Assembly: GCA_950054255.1 (NCBI GenBank)
Contig: CATLOR010000001.1
Location: 372,001-436,000, forward strand
DNA from: an uncultured Rickettsiales bacterium
GTDB taxonomy: Bacteria; Pseudomonadota; Alphaproteobacteria; Micavibrionales; GCA-2720935
Reading direction: 5' to 3'
DNA length: 64,000 nucleotides
The notes beneath the pieces are model-generated. The model searched no databases. It was not told where the DNA came from and saw only the letters and a list, made by a program, of their open reading frames with translations. Positions 44,393 through 54,309 of the stretch are shown one piece after another (position 1 is the first letter of the stretch; each line of letters opens with the position of its first letter). A program made the translations under genes and the position numbers.

Positions 44393-45822
44393 TGATAAAG
44401 ATCATAAAACTTACATTATTTGTTGGCTTCTTTGCTTTTTGTTTAGTCAGTAGTTTTGACACAGAACAAGTGGCTGTAAAAAATGTTATCGCGACACCAA
44501 GTTCTTATGAAGATATTGGTGATATTCAAGATAAAGAAGTTCATCTACGTGTTGATCAAGGTACTCTCGTAAAGGTTTCTGTACCAGCTTCAGCTGTTTT
44601 TGTTGCAGATCCAAGCGTTGCTGATGTGCAGGTTAAAACACCACGATTAATCTATATTTATGGACGTTCTCCAGGAACAACAAGCCTTTATGCTGTTGAT
44701 GAAAATGAGAATATTTTAATGAATAGAGAAATTACTGTGAAGTTTGAAACAGTGCGCCTACAACAAGCGATTACTCAAATGCTACCAGGTTCAAAAATTA
44801 AGGTGGATGCTTTGAATGATACAGTTGTTTTACGTGGAACGGTTTCAAATGCGACGGATGCCGCAGATGCTGTTTCTTTTGCACAACGTTTTGTTGGAAG
44901 CAGTAATACGGTGGTTAATCAATTAAAAATTAACGGTGCAAACCAAATTAATTTGCAGGTTGTGATTGCTGAAATGTCACGCACAACTCTTAAGGATTTA
45001 GGTGTAAACTGGGACTTAGCGTCAACAGCTGGGAATTTTGTATTTGGGCTTGCAACTGGAAATGTAAGTGCTGTTGGAACTTCATTTGTAACCCGTAGCG
45101 GCGGTACTAATAATTTGGGATTTGGTTATAGCTCTGGGTCAACAACTGTAACAAGCTTAATTGATGCTCTTGAAGAAGAAGGCTTAATTAAGGTTATGGC
45201 TAAACCAAACTTAACGGCTCTTTCTGGTGAAACAGCAAGTTTCTTGGCAGGGGGTGAATTTCCTGTACCTGTCGCGCAAGAAGATAACCAAGTTACAATA
45301 GAATTTCGTGAATATGGTGTATCACTAGCCTTTACACCAACCTTAACAAATTCAAATAGAATATCTCTTCGTGTTAGACCTGAGGTTTCTCAGTTAACAA
45401 ATACGGGATCTATTCAAAATGGGAATTTGGTTGTGCCTGCGTTAAGTACAAGACGTGCAGAAACAACTGTTGAAATGGGATCTGGACAAAGCTTTGCGAT
45501 TGCAGGATTAATGCAACAAAATATTACACAAGATAATACATCTGTTCCTGGCGTGAATGAAATCCCAGGTGTTGGCTCTCTGTTTCAATCAGATCAAATT
45601 GATAAAACAGAAACTGAACTTGTGATTATTGTAACACCTTATATCGTGCAACCGACAAATGACAAGTTACCAACACCTGTTGATGGCTATCAACCAGCAC
45701 ATGATAAGGATCGTTATCTAAATCGCGCTCTTTATAAAAGAAAAACAGCCACACCTGATACACGTAAGGTTATAAAAAAGCCAAGACGTGAGGTGAAAAA
45801 TGTTGGCTTTGAAATGGAATAG
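44392..45822 (+). CDS. cpaC: Tad secretin CpaC/RcpA
   Basis: A 476-residue outer-membrane secretin that forms the pilus exit pore. An N-terminal signal-like helix is followed by a pilus/BON-like domain (about 50-180; VSVPASAVFVADPSVADVQVKTP) and the secretin core (about 230-430) with EFPVPVAQ and LSTRRAETTVEMGSGQSFAIAGL and the VPGVNEIPGVGSLF motif. The order cpaB-cpaC-cpaD with overlaps or short gaps is canonical. Confidence 0.95.
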   Translation: MIKIIKLTLFVGFFAFCLVSSFDTEQVAVKNVIATPSSYEDIGDIQDKEVHLRVDQGTLVKVSVPASAVFVADPSVADVQVKTPRLIYIYGRSPGTTSLYAVDENENILMNREITVKFETVRLQQAITQMLPGSKIKVDALNDTVVLRGTVSNATDAADAVSFAQRFVGSSNTVVNQLKINGANQINLQVVIAEMSRTTLKDLGVNWDLASTAGNFVFGLATGNVSAVGTSFVTRSGGTNNLGFGYSSGSTTVTSLIDALEEEGLIKVMAKPNLTALSGETASFLAGGEFPVPVAQEDNQVTIEFREYGVSLAFTPTLTNSNRISLRVRPEVSQLTNTGSIQNGNLVVPALSTRRAETTVEMGSGQSFAIAGLMQQNITQDNTSVPGVNEIPGVGSLFQSDQIDKTETELVIIVTPYIVQPTNDKLPTPVDGYQPAHDKDRYLNRALYKRKTATPDTRKVIKKPRREVKNVGFEME

Positions 45823-45839
45823 AATAGGGAGATTTGAAA

Positions 45840-46472
45840 ATGACAATTACACAAAAAATGAAAAGTAGTTTTATGATCCTTATGGCATGTTGTTTTGTAA
45901 CAGCTTGCTCATCAAATCAACAAGCATGGACAGCAAAACAAGACTTACCAAAAGCTCAAGCACAGCTTGTAGAGAAGCATTATTATGTGGCTTTTGATAA
46001 ATCAAGCTTACTCTCAGGCGAAAAAGAAGAACTTCTTAGAAGTCTTCAAGATGTTGATGTGAGTAATGTCACACAGGTAAGTATTTACCTGGATAACAGT
46101 AACCGAAAAGATCGTTTAAACCACCTTCAAGAGGTTTTAAAGAAAGCAGGATTAACTGTTAATAGTGTTATGTCTGATGAAGCATTAGAAAATGATGGCT
46201 TGGTTATAGTTGAAGAGTGGGATGCTTTTGTTGAAGGGTGCCCAGATTGGTCAAAACCACATGGAACAGATTATACAAACTCTTATGAATCAAATTTTGG
46301 ATGTTCATCTGAAATGAACTTAGCAGCAATGATTGTTGATCCAAATGATCTTAATAAAGGGCGTGAAATGGATTCAGCAGATGCACATCAGGGGGTGAAT
46401 GCTATATCACGTTATCGTTCTGGTGAAATTATAGATATTCGCCGCGATGATGGTGTTCTATCTGGAGATTAA
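45840..46472 (+). CDS. cpaD: Tad pilus lipoprotein CpaD
   Basis: A 211-residue outer-membrane lipoprotein thought to help assemble the Tad secretin. The signal peptide ends in the lipobox VTAC (C23 from the chosen start). Family blocks include YYVAFDKSSLLSGEKEEL and the cysteine-containing CPDWSKPHGTDYTNSYESNFGCSSEMNLA region (quoted in part). The ATG at 45840 has GGGAG about 9 bases upstream; a TTG at 45834 would add two codons. The stop overlaps the cpaE start by one base. Confidence 0.92.
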   Translation: MTITQKMKSSFMILMACCFVTACSSNQQAWTAKQDLPKAQAQLVEKHYYVAFDKSSLLSGEKEELLRSLQDVDVSNVTQVSIYLDNSNRKDRLNHLQEVLKKAGLTVNSVMSDEALENDGLVIVEEWDAFVEGCPDWSKPHGTDYTNSYESNFGCSSEMNLAAMIVDPNDLNKGREMDSADAHQGVNAISRYRSGEIIDIRRDDGVLSGD

Positions 46473-47749
46473 TGGATAAGTTAGTGGGCGGAGAAATGAC
46501 AGTTAAAGAGATGGAAAAAACAAAACCAACAGAACAAGAAAAGCCGATTAAATTTGATGCAAATATCATGGCTTTTGTGAATGACAAACATACCTTTGGG
46601 ATTGTTGAAGAAGTTATTCCAAAAATGTGGCGTGAGAATAGTATTAATCTTACCTCTTTTGAAAAAACATATGATTTTTTAAAAACACATGCTTTCTCAG
46701 ATATTTGTGTGATCGATTTATCAGATCAAGATGATATTCGTGAATGCGTTTCTCAAATCATGGAATTGGATAATAAAGACAAAACGGTCGTTGTGATTGG
46801 TTTAGAAAATGAAGTCAGTCTTTATCGTGATTTAATCGAGATCGGAATTGCAGATTATTTAGTAAAGCCTGTTACAGCGCATGAAATTCAAAAATGTTTA
46901 AATCATCTTGTTGATCAGAAAAAAGAAAAAGAAGCCGAGGCCGAAGCGAATACGCATGAACAAATCGTTGTGGTTGGTACAAAAGGTGGTGTTGGCGCTT
47001 CAACAGTTGCTGTTAATATGGCTTGGATTTTATCAGAAGAGCTTAATCACTATGTACAATTAATGGATCTAGATATCCATTATGGAACCGCAGCATTAAT
47101 GTTGGATATTCAACCTTGTGGTGGTTTGCGTGATGCTTTGAAAAGACCAGATCGTCTTGATAATTTATTATTATCAAGTGCGACAGCAAAAGTGACAAAA
47201 AAATTATCTGTTCTAGCAACAGAAGAAAGCCCGAATAATGAGATTAGAATTGATCCAGCTTCGGTGACGATTATGAGTGACTTTGCAAAAGAAAAAAATC
47301 GTTTTTCTATTGTTGATTTACCAAGAACGAATGTTCATCTCTATGATGCGATCTTTAGAAAGAGTGAACATGCTTTGATTGTGTCAGACCTCTCTCTTGT
47401 CAGTATTCGAGATGCTGTGCGCTTAAAGAAAATTATTAAACAAATTAATCCAAAAATTAAAATTCATTTTGTTGTGAACAGACACCAAGATCTACATTCT
47501 CAAGTTAAAGAAAAAGATTTTGAACGTGGTGTTGATGATAAAATTGCTTTTATCATTCCAGATGATCCAAAAGCGGTAGGGAAGGCAGCAAATGCAGGTT
47601 GTGCAATTTCAAAATTAGAGGGCACATCGAAATCAGCCCGTGCAATTAAAGAAATTTGTCAAACATTTGCAACAAAACAACATGAAGTAAGCTCTAATTG
47701 GATTAAGAAATTATTATCTTCTAAAAATACGGAAGAGGAGAATAAATAA
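46472..47749 (+). CDS. cpaE: Tad pilus localisation ATPase CpaE/TadZ
   Basis: A 425-residue protein. An atypical receiver-like domain (about 30-150; FSDICVIDLSDQDD, ADYLVKPVTAHEI) precedes a ParA/MinD-type ATPase with the deviant Walker A GTKGGVGASTVAVN. CpaE sets the polar site of the Tad machine. A second possible start is the ATG at 46496, which has a purine-rich GGCGGAG close upstream. It overlaps both neighbours by one base, consistent with translational coupling. Confidence 0.93.
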   Translation: MDKLVGGEMTVKEMEKTKPTEQEKPIKFDANIMAFVNDKHTFGIVEEVIPKMWRENSINLTSFEKTYDFLKTHAFSDICVIDLSDQDDIRECVSQIMELDNKDKTVVVIGLENEVSLYRDLIEIGIADYLVKPVTAHEIQKCLNHLVDQKKEKEAEAEANTHEQIVVVGTKGGVGASTVAVNMAWILSEELNHYVQLMDLDIHYGTAALMLDIQPCGGLRDALKRPDRLDNLLLSSATAKVTKKLSVLATEESPNNEIRIDPASVTIMSDFAKEKNRFSIVDLPRTNVHLYDAIFRKSEHALIVSDLSLVSIRDAVRLKKIIKQINPKIKIHFVVNRHQDLHSQVKEKDFERGVDDKIAFIIPDDPKAVGKAANAGCAISKLEGTSKSARAIKEICQTFATKQHEVSSNWIKKLLSSKNTEEENK

Positions 47750-49401
47750 TGTCTGATCCTTTATCACGATTAAATAGATCTTCTGATGATGAGGTTAAAA
47801 ACACAACTCAAACTGATGTGAGTGGTGATGATGCTATTTTCCCTGATGAAGTTATATTTGAAAAACCAACCTTACAAATTGACGGCGATGATACTGAAAA
47901 AGGGTTCGTTAAAATGTTGGTCGGTGAATTGGTCTTACAAGGACTAGAACAAAAATCATCTCAAACGCTTCGTTTATGGTTCGATGATAAAATTAAAAGC
48001 TTGGGTGATTTTGATTTATCATGGTTGGAACATAGAGAAGATGCTGTGTTTAATGATTTAATGATTGCCCTGCAAGATTATAAATTAAATATATCAGAGG
48101 CAGATGAAGAGCAGGATGTCCAAGAAATTGAGGAAAGTGCTCCAATTCGTGAGGCAAAAGAAAAACTTGTGCCCGTTTTGATGGATCGTATTGATACGGC
48201 TGCTGCTGCAAAATTATCAAAAACAGAATTAACACATCAATTAGAAACAGTTGTTTTTGAGTTATTAGAAGAGCTTTCATTACAATTAAATCAGCAAGAA
48301 CAAAATCATCTTATCTCAGAATTATTAGACGATATGCTTGGTTTTGGTCCTTTAGAACCTTTGCTCGCAGATGATGATGTCACAGATATCATGGTGAATG
48401 GCGCTGATCAAATTTATGTTGAGCGTAAGGGTAAATTAGAACTTTCGAAAATTAAGTTTCGTGATGACTCTCACGTCATGAATATTGCAACACGTATTGT
48501 TACGCTGGTTGGTCGTCGTATTGATGAAACATCACCTTTATGTGATGCACGCTTACCAGATGGCTCTCGTGTGAATATCATAATCCCCCCGCTGGCTTTG
48601 GATGGCCCGTCTATTTCTATTCGTAAGTTTCCTAAATATAGGATTACGTTGGATATGATGGCGCGCCAAGGCAATGTGTCTGAGGCGATGGCTACGGTGC
48701 TTAAAATAGCAGCGCGGTCACGCCTCAACATATTAATATCTGGTGGTACGGGTTCAGGGAAAACAACGAGTTTGAATGCAATGTCCCAGTTAATTGATTC
48801 AGGAGAACGTATTGTTACAATTGAAGATGCCGCTGAACTGCAGCTGCAACAGCCTCACGTTGTTCGCCTTGAAACGCGGCCACCGAATTTAGAGGGCGAT
48901 GGTGAGATTACAATGCGTGACTTGGTTAAAAACTCTCTACGTATGCGACCAGACCGTGTGATTTTGGGTGAGATTAGAGGGGCTGAAGCTGTTGATATGC
49001 TCCAAGCTATGAATACAGGCCATGATGGATCTTTATGTACTATTCACGCGAATAACCCGCGTGAGGCGTTAACACGTCTTGAAAATATGGTTGGTATGGC
49101 AGGCATCAATTTACCTGCGAAAGCTGTGCGGACACAAATCACATCAGCAGTGGATCTTATTATCCAAGTTAGTCGTATGCGCGACGGTATGCGCCGTATT
49201 ACCTATGTCACAGAAGTTCTAGGGATGGAAGGTGATGTTGTCATCACACAAGATCTTTTTAATTTTGAATTTGAAGGAGAAGGCGATGACGGTCAATTAA
49301 AAGGTGCTTTCAAATCATCAGGATTGCGCCCTGCATTTATTGAAAAAGCACGCTACTTTAGCCTTGATAGAGCCTTGATCGCAGCGATGGAAGGACAATA
49401 A
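47749..49401 (+). CDS. cpaF: Tad pilus assembly ATPase CpaF/TadA
   Basis: A 550-residue secretion ATPase that powers pilus assembly. The first 130 residues are an acidic, poorly conserved extension. The core has LLDDMLGFGPLEPLL, VTDIMVNGADQIYVE, Walker A SGGTGSGKTTSLNA, the Asp box region TIEDAAELQL, and Walker B VILGEIRGAEAVDMLQAMNTGHDGS with the His box. All catalytic parts are intact. It lies between cpaE and tadB. Confidence 0.96.
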   Translation: MSDPLSRLNRSSDDEVKNTTQTDVSGDDAIFPDEVIFEKPTLQIDGDDTEKGFVKMLVGELVLQGLEQKSSQTLRLWFDDKIKSLGDFDLSWLEHREDAVFNDLMIALQDYKLNISEADEEQDVQEIEESAPIREAKEKLVPVLMDRIDTAAAAKLSKTELTHQLETVVFELLEELSLQLNQQEQNHLISELLDDMLGFGPLEPLLADDDVTDIMVNGADQIYVERKGKLELSKIKFRDDSHVMNIATRIVTLVGRRIDETSPLCDARLPDGSRVNIIIPPLALDGPSISIRKFPKYRITLDMMARQGNVSEAMATVLKIAARSRLNILISGGTGSGKTTSLNAMSQLIDSGERIVTIEDAAELQLQQPHVVRLETRPPNLEGDGEITMRDLVKNSLRMRPDRVILGEIRGAEAVDMLQAMNTGHDGSLCTIHANNPREALTRLENMVGMAGINLPAKAVRTQITSAVDLIIQVSRMRDGMRRITYVTEVLGMEGDVVITQDLFNFEFEGEGDDGQLKGAFKSSGLRPAFIEKARYFSLDRALIAAMEGQ

Positions 49402-49403
49402 GA

Positions 49404-50387
49404 ATGGAGTTTTTGCTGCAAAATCCCGAACTGTTATATGGAGGAAGTTGTGTTCTTTTCCTCACATTTTTATGGCTCGCTTTTCGTGATGATACAGCCA
49501 GCGATTTTGATAAGCGTATTAAACGCGTTAGTGGACAGCAGAAATTTACAATAGCGCCTATTATCTCAGGGCAATCTGTTGATATTCGCGCAAAACAAGA
49601 ATCTCGCCTTGATTATATTATGAAGAGAATTATGCCGAAGCCTGATTTTCTGCATAGAAAATTAATGCGTACGGGCAAAAATATTAGTATCACACAATTC
49701 GGCATTATGTGTTTTTTTATGACATGTTTTTTTGCGTTTATCTTCTTGCAAAAACTAGGGTGGTCACCCTTTGTTTGTATTATGGTCGGTTTTGTTGCAG
49801 GCATTAAAGCAGTTAATTTTGTGATTAATTTTATGATAAAAAGACGCGAGAAAAAATTTATCACGACATTTCCTGATGCGATTGATCTCATGGTTAGAGG
49901 GATTAAATCAGGCTTGCCTTTAACACAAACGATACAATCTATTGCTAATGAAATTGATGGTCCTGTTGGTGTTGAGTTCACAAAAGTAGCAGATAGCATT
50001 AAGCTTGGGACAGATATGGTTGATGCCCTACAAGTGCGCGCTGAACGTCTTGATATTCCAGAGTTAAAATTTTTCTGTATTGCGCTTTCTATTCAAAAAG
50101 AAACAGGTGGTAATTTAGCTGAAACGCTTGGTAATCTTGCAAATATTTTGCGCAAAAGAAAACAGGTCAAATTAAAAATCAAGGCGATGTCTTCTGAAGC
50201 AAAAGCCAGTGCCATCATTATTGGGTCATTGCCTTTTGTGATGTATCTTGTTTTAAGACTGTTAAACCCTGAATATGTTGACCCACTTCTTAATGATCCA
50301 AGAGGTATTAAATTGGTTTGGGTGGGACTTGGCATGATTGGATTTGGCTCTTTTGTTATGAGTAAAATGGTTTCATTTGAGGTGTAG
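49404..50387 (+). CDS. tadB: Tad pilus inner-membrane platform protein TadB
   Basis: A 327-residue GspF/TadB-type membrane protein. An N-terminal membrane helix, then a pair of helices (about 98-140), a cytoplasmic type II secretion F domain (PDAIDLMVRGIKSGLPLTQTI), and C-terminal helices. It forms the platform with TadC and interacts with the CpaF motor. It starts 2 bases after the cpaF stop. Confidence 0.94.
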   Translation: MEFLLQNPELLYGGSCVLFLTFLWLAFRDDTASDFDKRIKRVSGQQKFTIAPIISGQSVDIRAKQESRLDYIMKRIMPKPDFLHRKLMRTGKNISITQFGIMCFFMTCFFAFIFLQKLGWSPFVCIMVGFVAGIKAVNFVINFMIKRREKKFITTFPDAIDLMVRGIKSGLPLTQTIQSIANEIDGPVGVEFTKVADSIKLGTDMVDALQVRAERLDIPELKFFCIALSIQKETGGNLAETLGNLANILRKRKQVKLKIKAMSSEAKASAIIIGSLPFVMYLVLRLLNPEYVDPLLNDPRGIKLVWVGLGMIGFGSFVMSKMVSFEV

Positions 50388-50391
50388 GTAA

Positions 50392-51348
50392 ATGATGGAC
50401 TTTATAATGGCATATAAATTGGAATTAGGAGCGGCTTTGACAGCCTTCTTAACCGTTATATCTATTTGGCGATCCATGATCCCTGATACGCCTGTTTCAT
50501 CACGTCTAAAAGACTTGCATAAAAGGCGCTCTGAGTTAATCGCGGATCAGACAAATGTGTCTAGAAAAGGCGCACGCTTTAATGGAGGTATGACATTTGT
50601 GAAACTCATGGTTCATAAAATGCAATTGATGGGATCTAAGCATGCAAAAGATCTTAAAATGCAACTGGCTCAAGCTGGTTATAGACGACGCGATGATATG
50701 ATGATTTTCTTGTTCTTTAAGGCGAGTTTACCTTTAATTTTTGGCGTGATTTTTGGGTTATTGATTTTTGGTTTTGAAAGCAAAATTACATTCACGATGA
50801 AGTTATTGATTTGTTTAATAGGTGTTTTTGGTGGATATTATGCCCCAAGTATTTTTGTAAAAAATATGAAACAAAAAAGAAGTCATCTTATCCAAAAAGG
50901 GGTTCCAGATGCGCTCGATCTTTTGGTTATATGCGCACAAGCAGGCCTTAGTTTAGAAGCTGCATTAAAGCGTGTTTCATCTGAAATGGAGCAAGCCTAT
51001 CCAGAATTAGCAGATGAGCTTTCTTTAACAGCAGTAGAATTAGGATTCTTACCAAAACGGAGTGAGGCTCTCATAAATTTAAATAAGCGTGTTGATTTAC
51101 AACAGGTGCGCTCATTAGTGAGTACATTAATGCAAACAGAAAAATACGGAACACCTTTATCACAGTCTTTAACTGTTCTGGCATCGGAATATAGAAATGA
51201 ACGGATGATGAAGGCTGAGGAAAAAGCGGCACGATTACCTGCAATTTTGACATTGCCAATGATTGTTTTTATTTTACCGCCGCTTTTTATTGTGCTTTTA
51301 GCACCAGGCATTATTAATGCGATTGATAGCTTCCGTCAGATGAATTAA
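50392..51348 (+). CDS. tadC: Tad pilus inner-membrane platform protein TadC
   Basis: A 318-residue partner of TadB with the same layout: N-terminal helix, a pair of helices (about 103-155), the T2SF domain (VPDALDLLVICAQAGLSLEAALKRV), and a final helix pair (LPMIVFILPPLFIVLLAPGII). It starts 4 bases after tadB. Its 3' end faces the convergent tadD-like gene 21 bases away. Confidence 0.94.
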   Translation: MMDFIMAYKLELGAALTAFLTVISIWRSMIPDTPVSSRLKDLHKRRSELIADQTNVSRKGARFNGGMTFVKLMVHKMQLMGSKHAKDLKMQLAQAGYRRRDDMMIFLFFKASLPLIFGVIFGLLIFGFESKITFTMKLLICLIGVFGGYYAPSIFVKNMKQKRSHLIQKGVPDALDLLVICAQAGLSLEAALKRVSSEMEQAYPELADELSLTAVELGFLPKRSEALINLNKRVDLQQVRSLVSTLMQTEKYGTPLSQSLTVLASEYRNERMMKAEEKAARLPAILTLPMIVFILPPLFIVLLAPGIINAIDSFRQMN

Positions 51349-51369
51349 AGAGGTCAAATGCAGTGTAAT

Positions 51370-52158
51370 TTACAAGCCATTAATAAGTTTCAAAATACCA
51401 AGTGGTGTGTTTTTATCCAATTGGTTCTTGTATTTTACAGTCAAATTTCTAATTTCAACCATATTCATTTCAGGCTGCAACAGTGCTTCGGCCATATCAA
51501 AGGCATTATACAGAATATAGGTGATTGCTTTGTTCTTTTTATAAAGAAGCTTATCGGGGTTTTCTGCGATCAACTCATCATAAAGGGCAAGCGCAAATTC
51601 AACCTTGTAGGTCACAGCATAAGACAAAGCCAGATTATTTTTCAAAGCACTACTATTAGGCGCTATGTGCAAGCCTTTTTTATACGCATCTTGCGCTTGT
51701 GTATGTTTGCCATTCAAATCAAGCGCAACGCCGTACCAGTTATAAAAACGAATATCTTTAAAATGGTCGCTTGCTTTTTTCAAATAAGTCAAAGACTCTG
51801 CTCTTTTGTAATTCATCAAAAAGCGCGCATAGGTGATCGCCAATTTCATGTCATCTTCATTGATAGAGGTGGCTTGTTGCATAAATCTATTGGCATCTTC
51901 GATTTTGTTCGATTGAACCAACAAATCAAAAATTTTGTAAATCGGTTGCTGTGCTTGAGGTTGGGATTCATGGGCGCGCATATAAAAGCTCAGAGCCGCA
52001 TCACGATCTCCTTTGTTGAACATGTTATCGCCAAGACGCATCAGTGTGTCTGTTTTCTCACTCAAATTTGTTTGCGCAGGCTGTTGCACAGGCGTCGAAT
52101 TTGTTACGCATCCTGAGGGCAAAAAAAGGGCAAAAACAATAAGTAAGATTTTAAACAT
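51370..52158 (-). CDS. tadD: TadD-like TPR lipoprotein
   Basis: A 262-residue lipoprotein with signal peptide and lipobox LPSGC (C about 16), then TPR motifs (LGDNMFNKGDRDAALSFYMRAHE, NWYGVALDLNGKHTQAQDAYKKGLHIAPN in part). TadD proteins aid secretin assembly at the outer membrane. I chose the ATG at 52158 because the upstream 54 codons overlap the start of the divergent tadE and lack signal features. It is on the opposite strand to the rest of the run, with only 19 bases between its start and that of tadE. Confidence 0.85.
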   Translation of the reverse strand: MFKILLIVFALFLPSGCVTNSTPVQQPAQTNLSEKTDTLMRLGDNMFNKGDRDAALSFYMRAHESQPQAQQPIYKIFDLLVQSNKIEDANRFMQQATSINEDDMKLAITYARFLMNYKRAESLTYLKKASDHFKDIRFYNWYGVALDLNGKHTQAQDAYKKGLHIAPNSSALKNNLALSYAVTYKVEFALALYDELIAENPDKLLYKKNKAITYILYNAFDMAEALLQPEMNMVEIRNLTVKYKNQLDKNTPLGILKLINGL

Positions 52159-52177
52159 AGAAATAAAAGATGTAGGT

Positions 52178-52768
52178 ATGAACTTATTTAGTAATAAAAG
52201 TATAAAAGATTTTTTTGTAAAAGACAAAGGAGAAAACGGCGCCGCAGCTGTTGAATTCGCTTTAGCAGGATCTTTAGTGATTATAACAGTTATTTCAATT
52301 ATTGAAATACTTGCGATCATTTTTATTAATATTTTAATAGAAGGTGGTGTTCGCGAAGCCTCGCGCTTCGGTGTTACAGGTAATGAAGGAGCAACAACGC
52401 GCTCAGAACAGATTCTAACAATTATTGGTAATCACACAATGGGGCTTGTTGATATGGAGAGTGCAACCGTGACAACCTTAGTGTATGAAAACTTTGAATC
52501 GATTGGACAAGAGGAAGAATATATTGATGATTCTCCAGCAAATGGGTCATATGATGAAGGAGAGGCATATACGGATACAAATGCGAATGGTCAATGGGAT
52601 GAAGACCAAGGTGTTGTCGGTGTCGGTGGATCAGAGGAAATTGTTCTTTATAAAATTGAGTATGATGTGCCATTTATTACAGGAATTTTAGCACCCTTAG
52701 TTGGAAAAGACTCTTTAAGATTAACAGCGGCAATTCCTGTTAAAAACGAACCTTATGAGGTTGAATAA
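52178..52768 (+). CDS. tadE: TadE-like pseudopilin
   Basis: A 196-residue TadE-family protein. A short leader precedes the class IVb-like motif GENGAAAVEFALAGSLVII, followed by one hydrophobic helix and a periplasmic domain that is Asp/Gly-rich around residues 110-150. The CpaA peptidase is expected to cleave it. The ATG at 52178 is preferred over a 55-codon extension that would run inside the tadD reading frame. The next gene begins 1 base after its stop. Confidence 0.88.
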   Translation: MNLFSNKSIKDFFVKDKGENGAAAVEFALAGSLVIITVISIIEILAIIFINILIEGGVREASRFGVTGNEGATTRSEQILTIIGNHTMGLVDMESATVTTLVYENFESIGQEEEYIDDSPANGSYDEGEAYTDTNANGQWDEDQGVVGVGGSEEIVLYKIEYDVPFITGILAPLVGKDSLRLTAAIPVKNEPYEVE

Positions 52769-52769
52769 A

Positions 52770-53333
52770 ATGTTTAAATATTTAAAAGGAAAATATCGGT
52801 TATTTAACCGTGATGAGAGAGGTAGCACACTTGTTGAAGTGGCACTTGTTATGCCTATTCTTGTTTCTATTTTGCTTTTTTCTTTTGAAACAGCACGTTA
52901 TATTTTGGTTCAACAAAAAGCCTCTCGTGTGACAGCAAGTATTAATGATTTACTCGCGCGTGTTGCAGATCCAGAAAATCAAATGAGTGATGTTGTGAAT
53001 GCGGCAGGATTAATTATGTCCCCTTTTACATTAGGATCACAAAGCGTTGTTGTCAGTAGTTTAATGTATCAAGAAGTTGGACAATCGCCACGTATTGTTT
53101 GGCAAGATCGAGGTGGTGGTACAGCGACCTATGACAGTCAGTTTGGCGCAGAAGGAGATGTGCCTGATTTTCCAAATGAGTTTACGATGAATGATAATGA
53201 AGCGATCATAACAACAGAGTTTTATTATACATTCACACCTTTATTTAATTACGGGTTCTGGCAAGAGCAAAATTTATATTATAGCGCCTTTAATAAACCA
53301 CGTCTGGAAGATCTAGATTTATTGCTGGATTAA
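52770..53333 (+). CDS. tadF: TadF/TadE-like minor pseudopilin
   Basis: A 187-residue protein with an N-terminal DERGSTLVEVALVMPILVSI motif and one membrane helix, the pattern of TadE/TadF pseudopilins. The rest is an unrecognised periplasmic domain. The ATG at 52770 has a GAGG about 10 bases upstream; an ATG at 52755 would overlap tadE by 14 bases. It ends the Tad locus and its 3' end overlaps the convergent transporter gene by 15 bases. Confidence 0.85.
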   Translation: MFKYLKGKYRLFNRDERGSTLVEVALVMPILVSILLFSFETARYILVQQKASRVTASINDLLARVADPENQMSDVVNAAGLIMSPFTLGSQSVVVSSLMYQEVGQSPRIVWQDRGGGTATYDSQFGAEGDVPDFPNEFTMNDNEAIITTEFYYTFTPLFNYGFWQEQNLYYSAFNKPRLEDLDLLLD

Positions 53334-54299
53334 TCCCTCTAAGTGCTGATGAAGTATCTGCGTGGTATCGATTTGTAAAATAGGAATGAGATAGAGCGCT
53401 AAAGGCACGAGTACCACAGCTAATAATGTTGATATGAGAACTAATGTTGCAGCACTTTCTGGCATCACGTTTAATTCACTTGCATAAATTGTTACATTTA
53501 CAGCCACAGGCAGAAACGCCACCAAGATAAAGAGTGCGTGATAATCTGATAAGATCAGATGCGTATAATGAAAATCAAGATATAAAAGCGCATACGTTAT
53601 GAGCGGCCAAATAAAGATATGAACGCATAATGTGGGTGTTAATAATTTGAAATCGAGTTTAAATCTGTCTAATTGTGCGATATTAAGCCCAATGATCGCC
53701 ATACCTAAAATAATTAAAGTCCCTTTAAAAGAACCAAAGAGAGGATCAAGAGAGAGAGGGATTTCTATGCCTTGACTATTAAGGAATACACCTAATATGA
53801 AGGCATAAAGAGCAGGGAGTTTTAACAATTTTAAAATACTATCTTGAGCTGTAAAACTATGTCTTGCTAAGATATAAAAATTAACAGTTACTTCTAATAA
53901 AACACCGCCTAAAGTCGCGATAATATAAATATTGCTAATTTCAGGTGGAAAGACAACAAGGGCGATCGGGATCCCAAAATAGCCAGAATTTTTAACGCTT
54001 GAAGCAACAGCAAAGATATTCATACGATTTTTATCTCGTAAAACATAATGGCTTATAGCAAAACTTAATCCTGTTATAAGAGCAGAAATAAGGGCATAAA
54101 AAAGCGGTGGGGTGAAGCTATCAATATGAAAGGGGACTTTCATTGTTGCTTCAAAGACAATAAAGGGAGAGATTAAATAAATCACGAATCTAGAGATGTT
54201 TTTAGGCTCTATTTCTAAAAATCGTGCCCCAAAAAAGCCGATTAAGACGATTAAATATAGGGGAATAACCTGTGTTGCTATGAGTGATGTAATATCCAT
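53319..54299 (-). CDS. AEC-family (auxin efflux carrier-like) transporter
   Basis: A 326-residue inner-membrane protein with about ten hydrophobic helices and the AEC family pattern: IGFFGARFLEIEPKNISRFVIYLISPFIVF near the N-terminus, KNSGYFGIPIAL in the middle, and a C-terminal repeat (NVTIYASELNVMPESAATLVLISTLLAVV in part). Bacterial members export or import small carboxylates or amino acids; the substrate here is unknown. It is in a minus-strand pair with the FemAB-like gene 10 bases upstream. Confidence 0.88.
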   Translation of the reverse strand: MDITSLIATQVIPLYLIVLIGFFGARFLEIEPKNISRFVIYLISPFIVFEATMKVPFHIDSFTPPLFYALISALITGLSFAISHYVLRDKNRMNIFAVASSVKNSGYFGIPIALVVFPPEISNIYIIATLGGVLLEVTVNFYILARHSFTAQDSILKLLKLPALYAFILGVFLNSQGIEIPLSLDPLFGSFKGTLIILGMAIIGLNIAQLDRFKLDFKLLTPTLCVHIFIWPLITYALLYLDFHYTHLILSDYHALFILVAFLPVAVNVTIYASELNVMPESAATLVLISTLLAVVLVPLALYLIPILQIDTTQILHQHLEGLIQQ

Positions 54300-54309
54300 T
54301 TATTTATAC

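Noticed and set aside
51358..52116. Plus-strand frame of 252 codons opposite the tadD-like gene
   Set aside because: The minus strand encodes a lipoprotein signal and TPR motifs, while this frame has no recognisable domain and an atypical Cys/Phe/Ile-rich composition.
52830..52850. TGGCAC sequence resembling the first half of a sigma-54 promoter
   Set aside because: The second half does not match (ATGC in place of TTGC) and it is inside tadF coding sequence.
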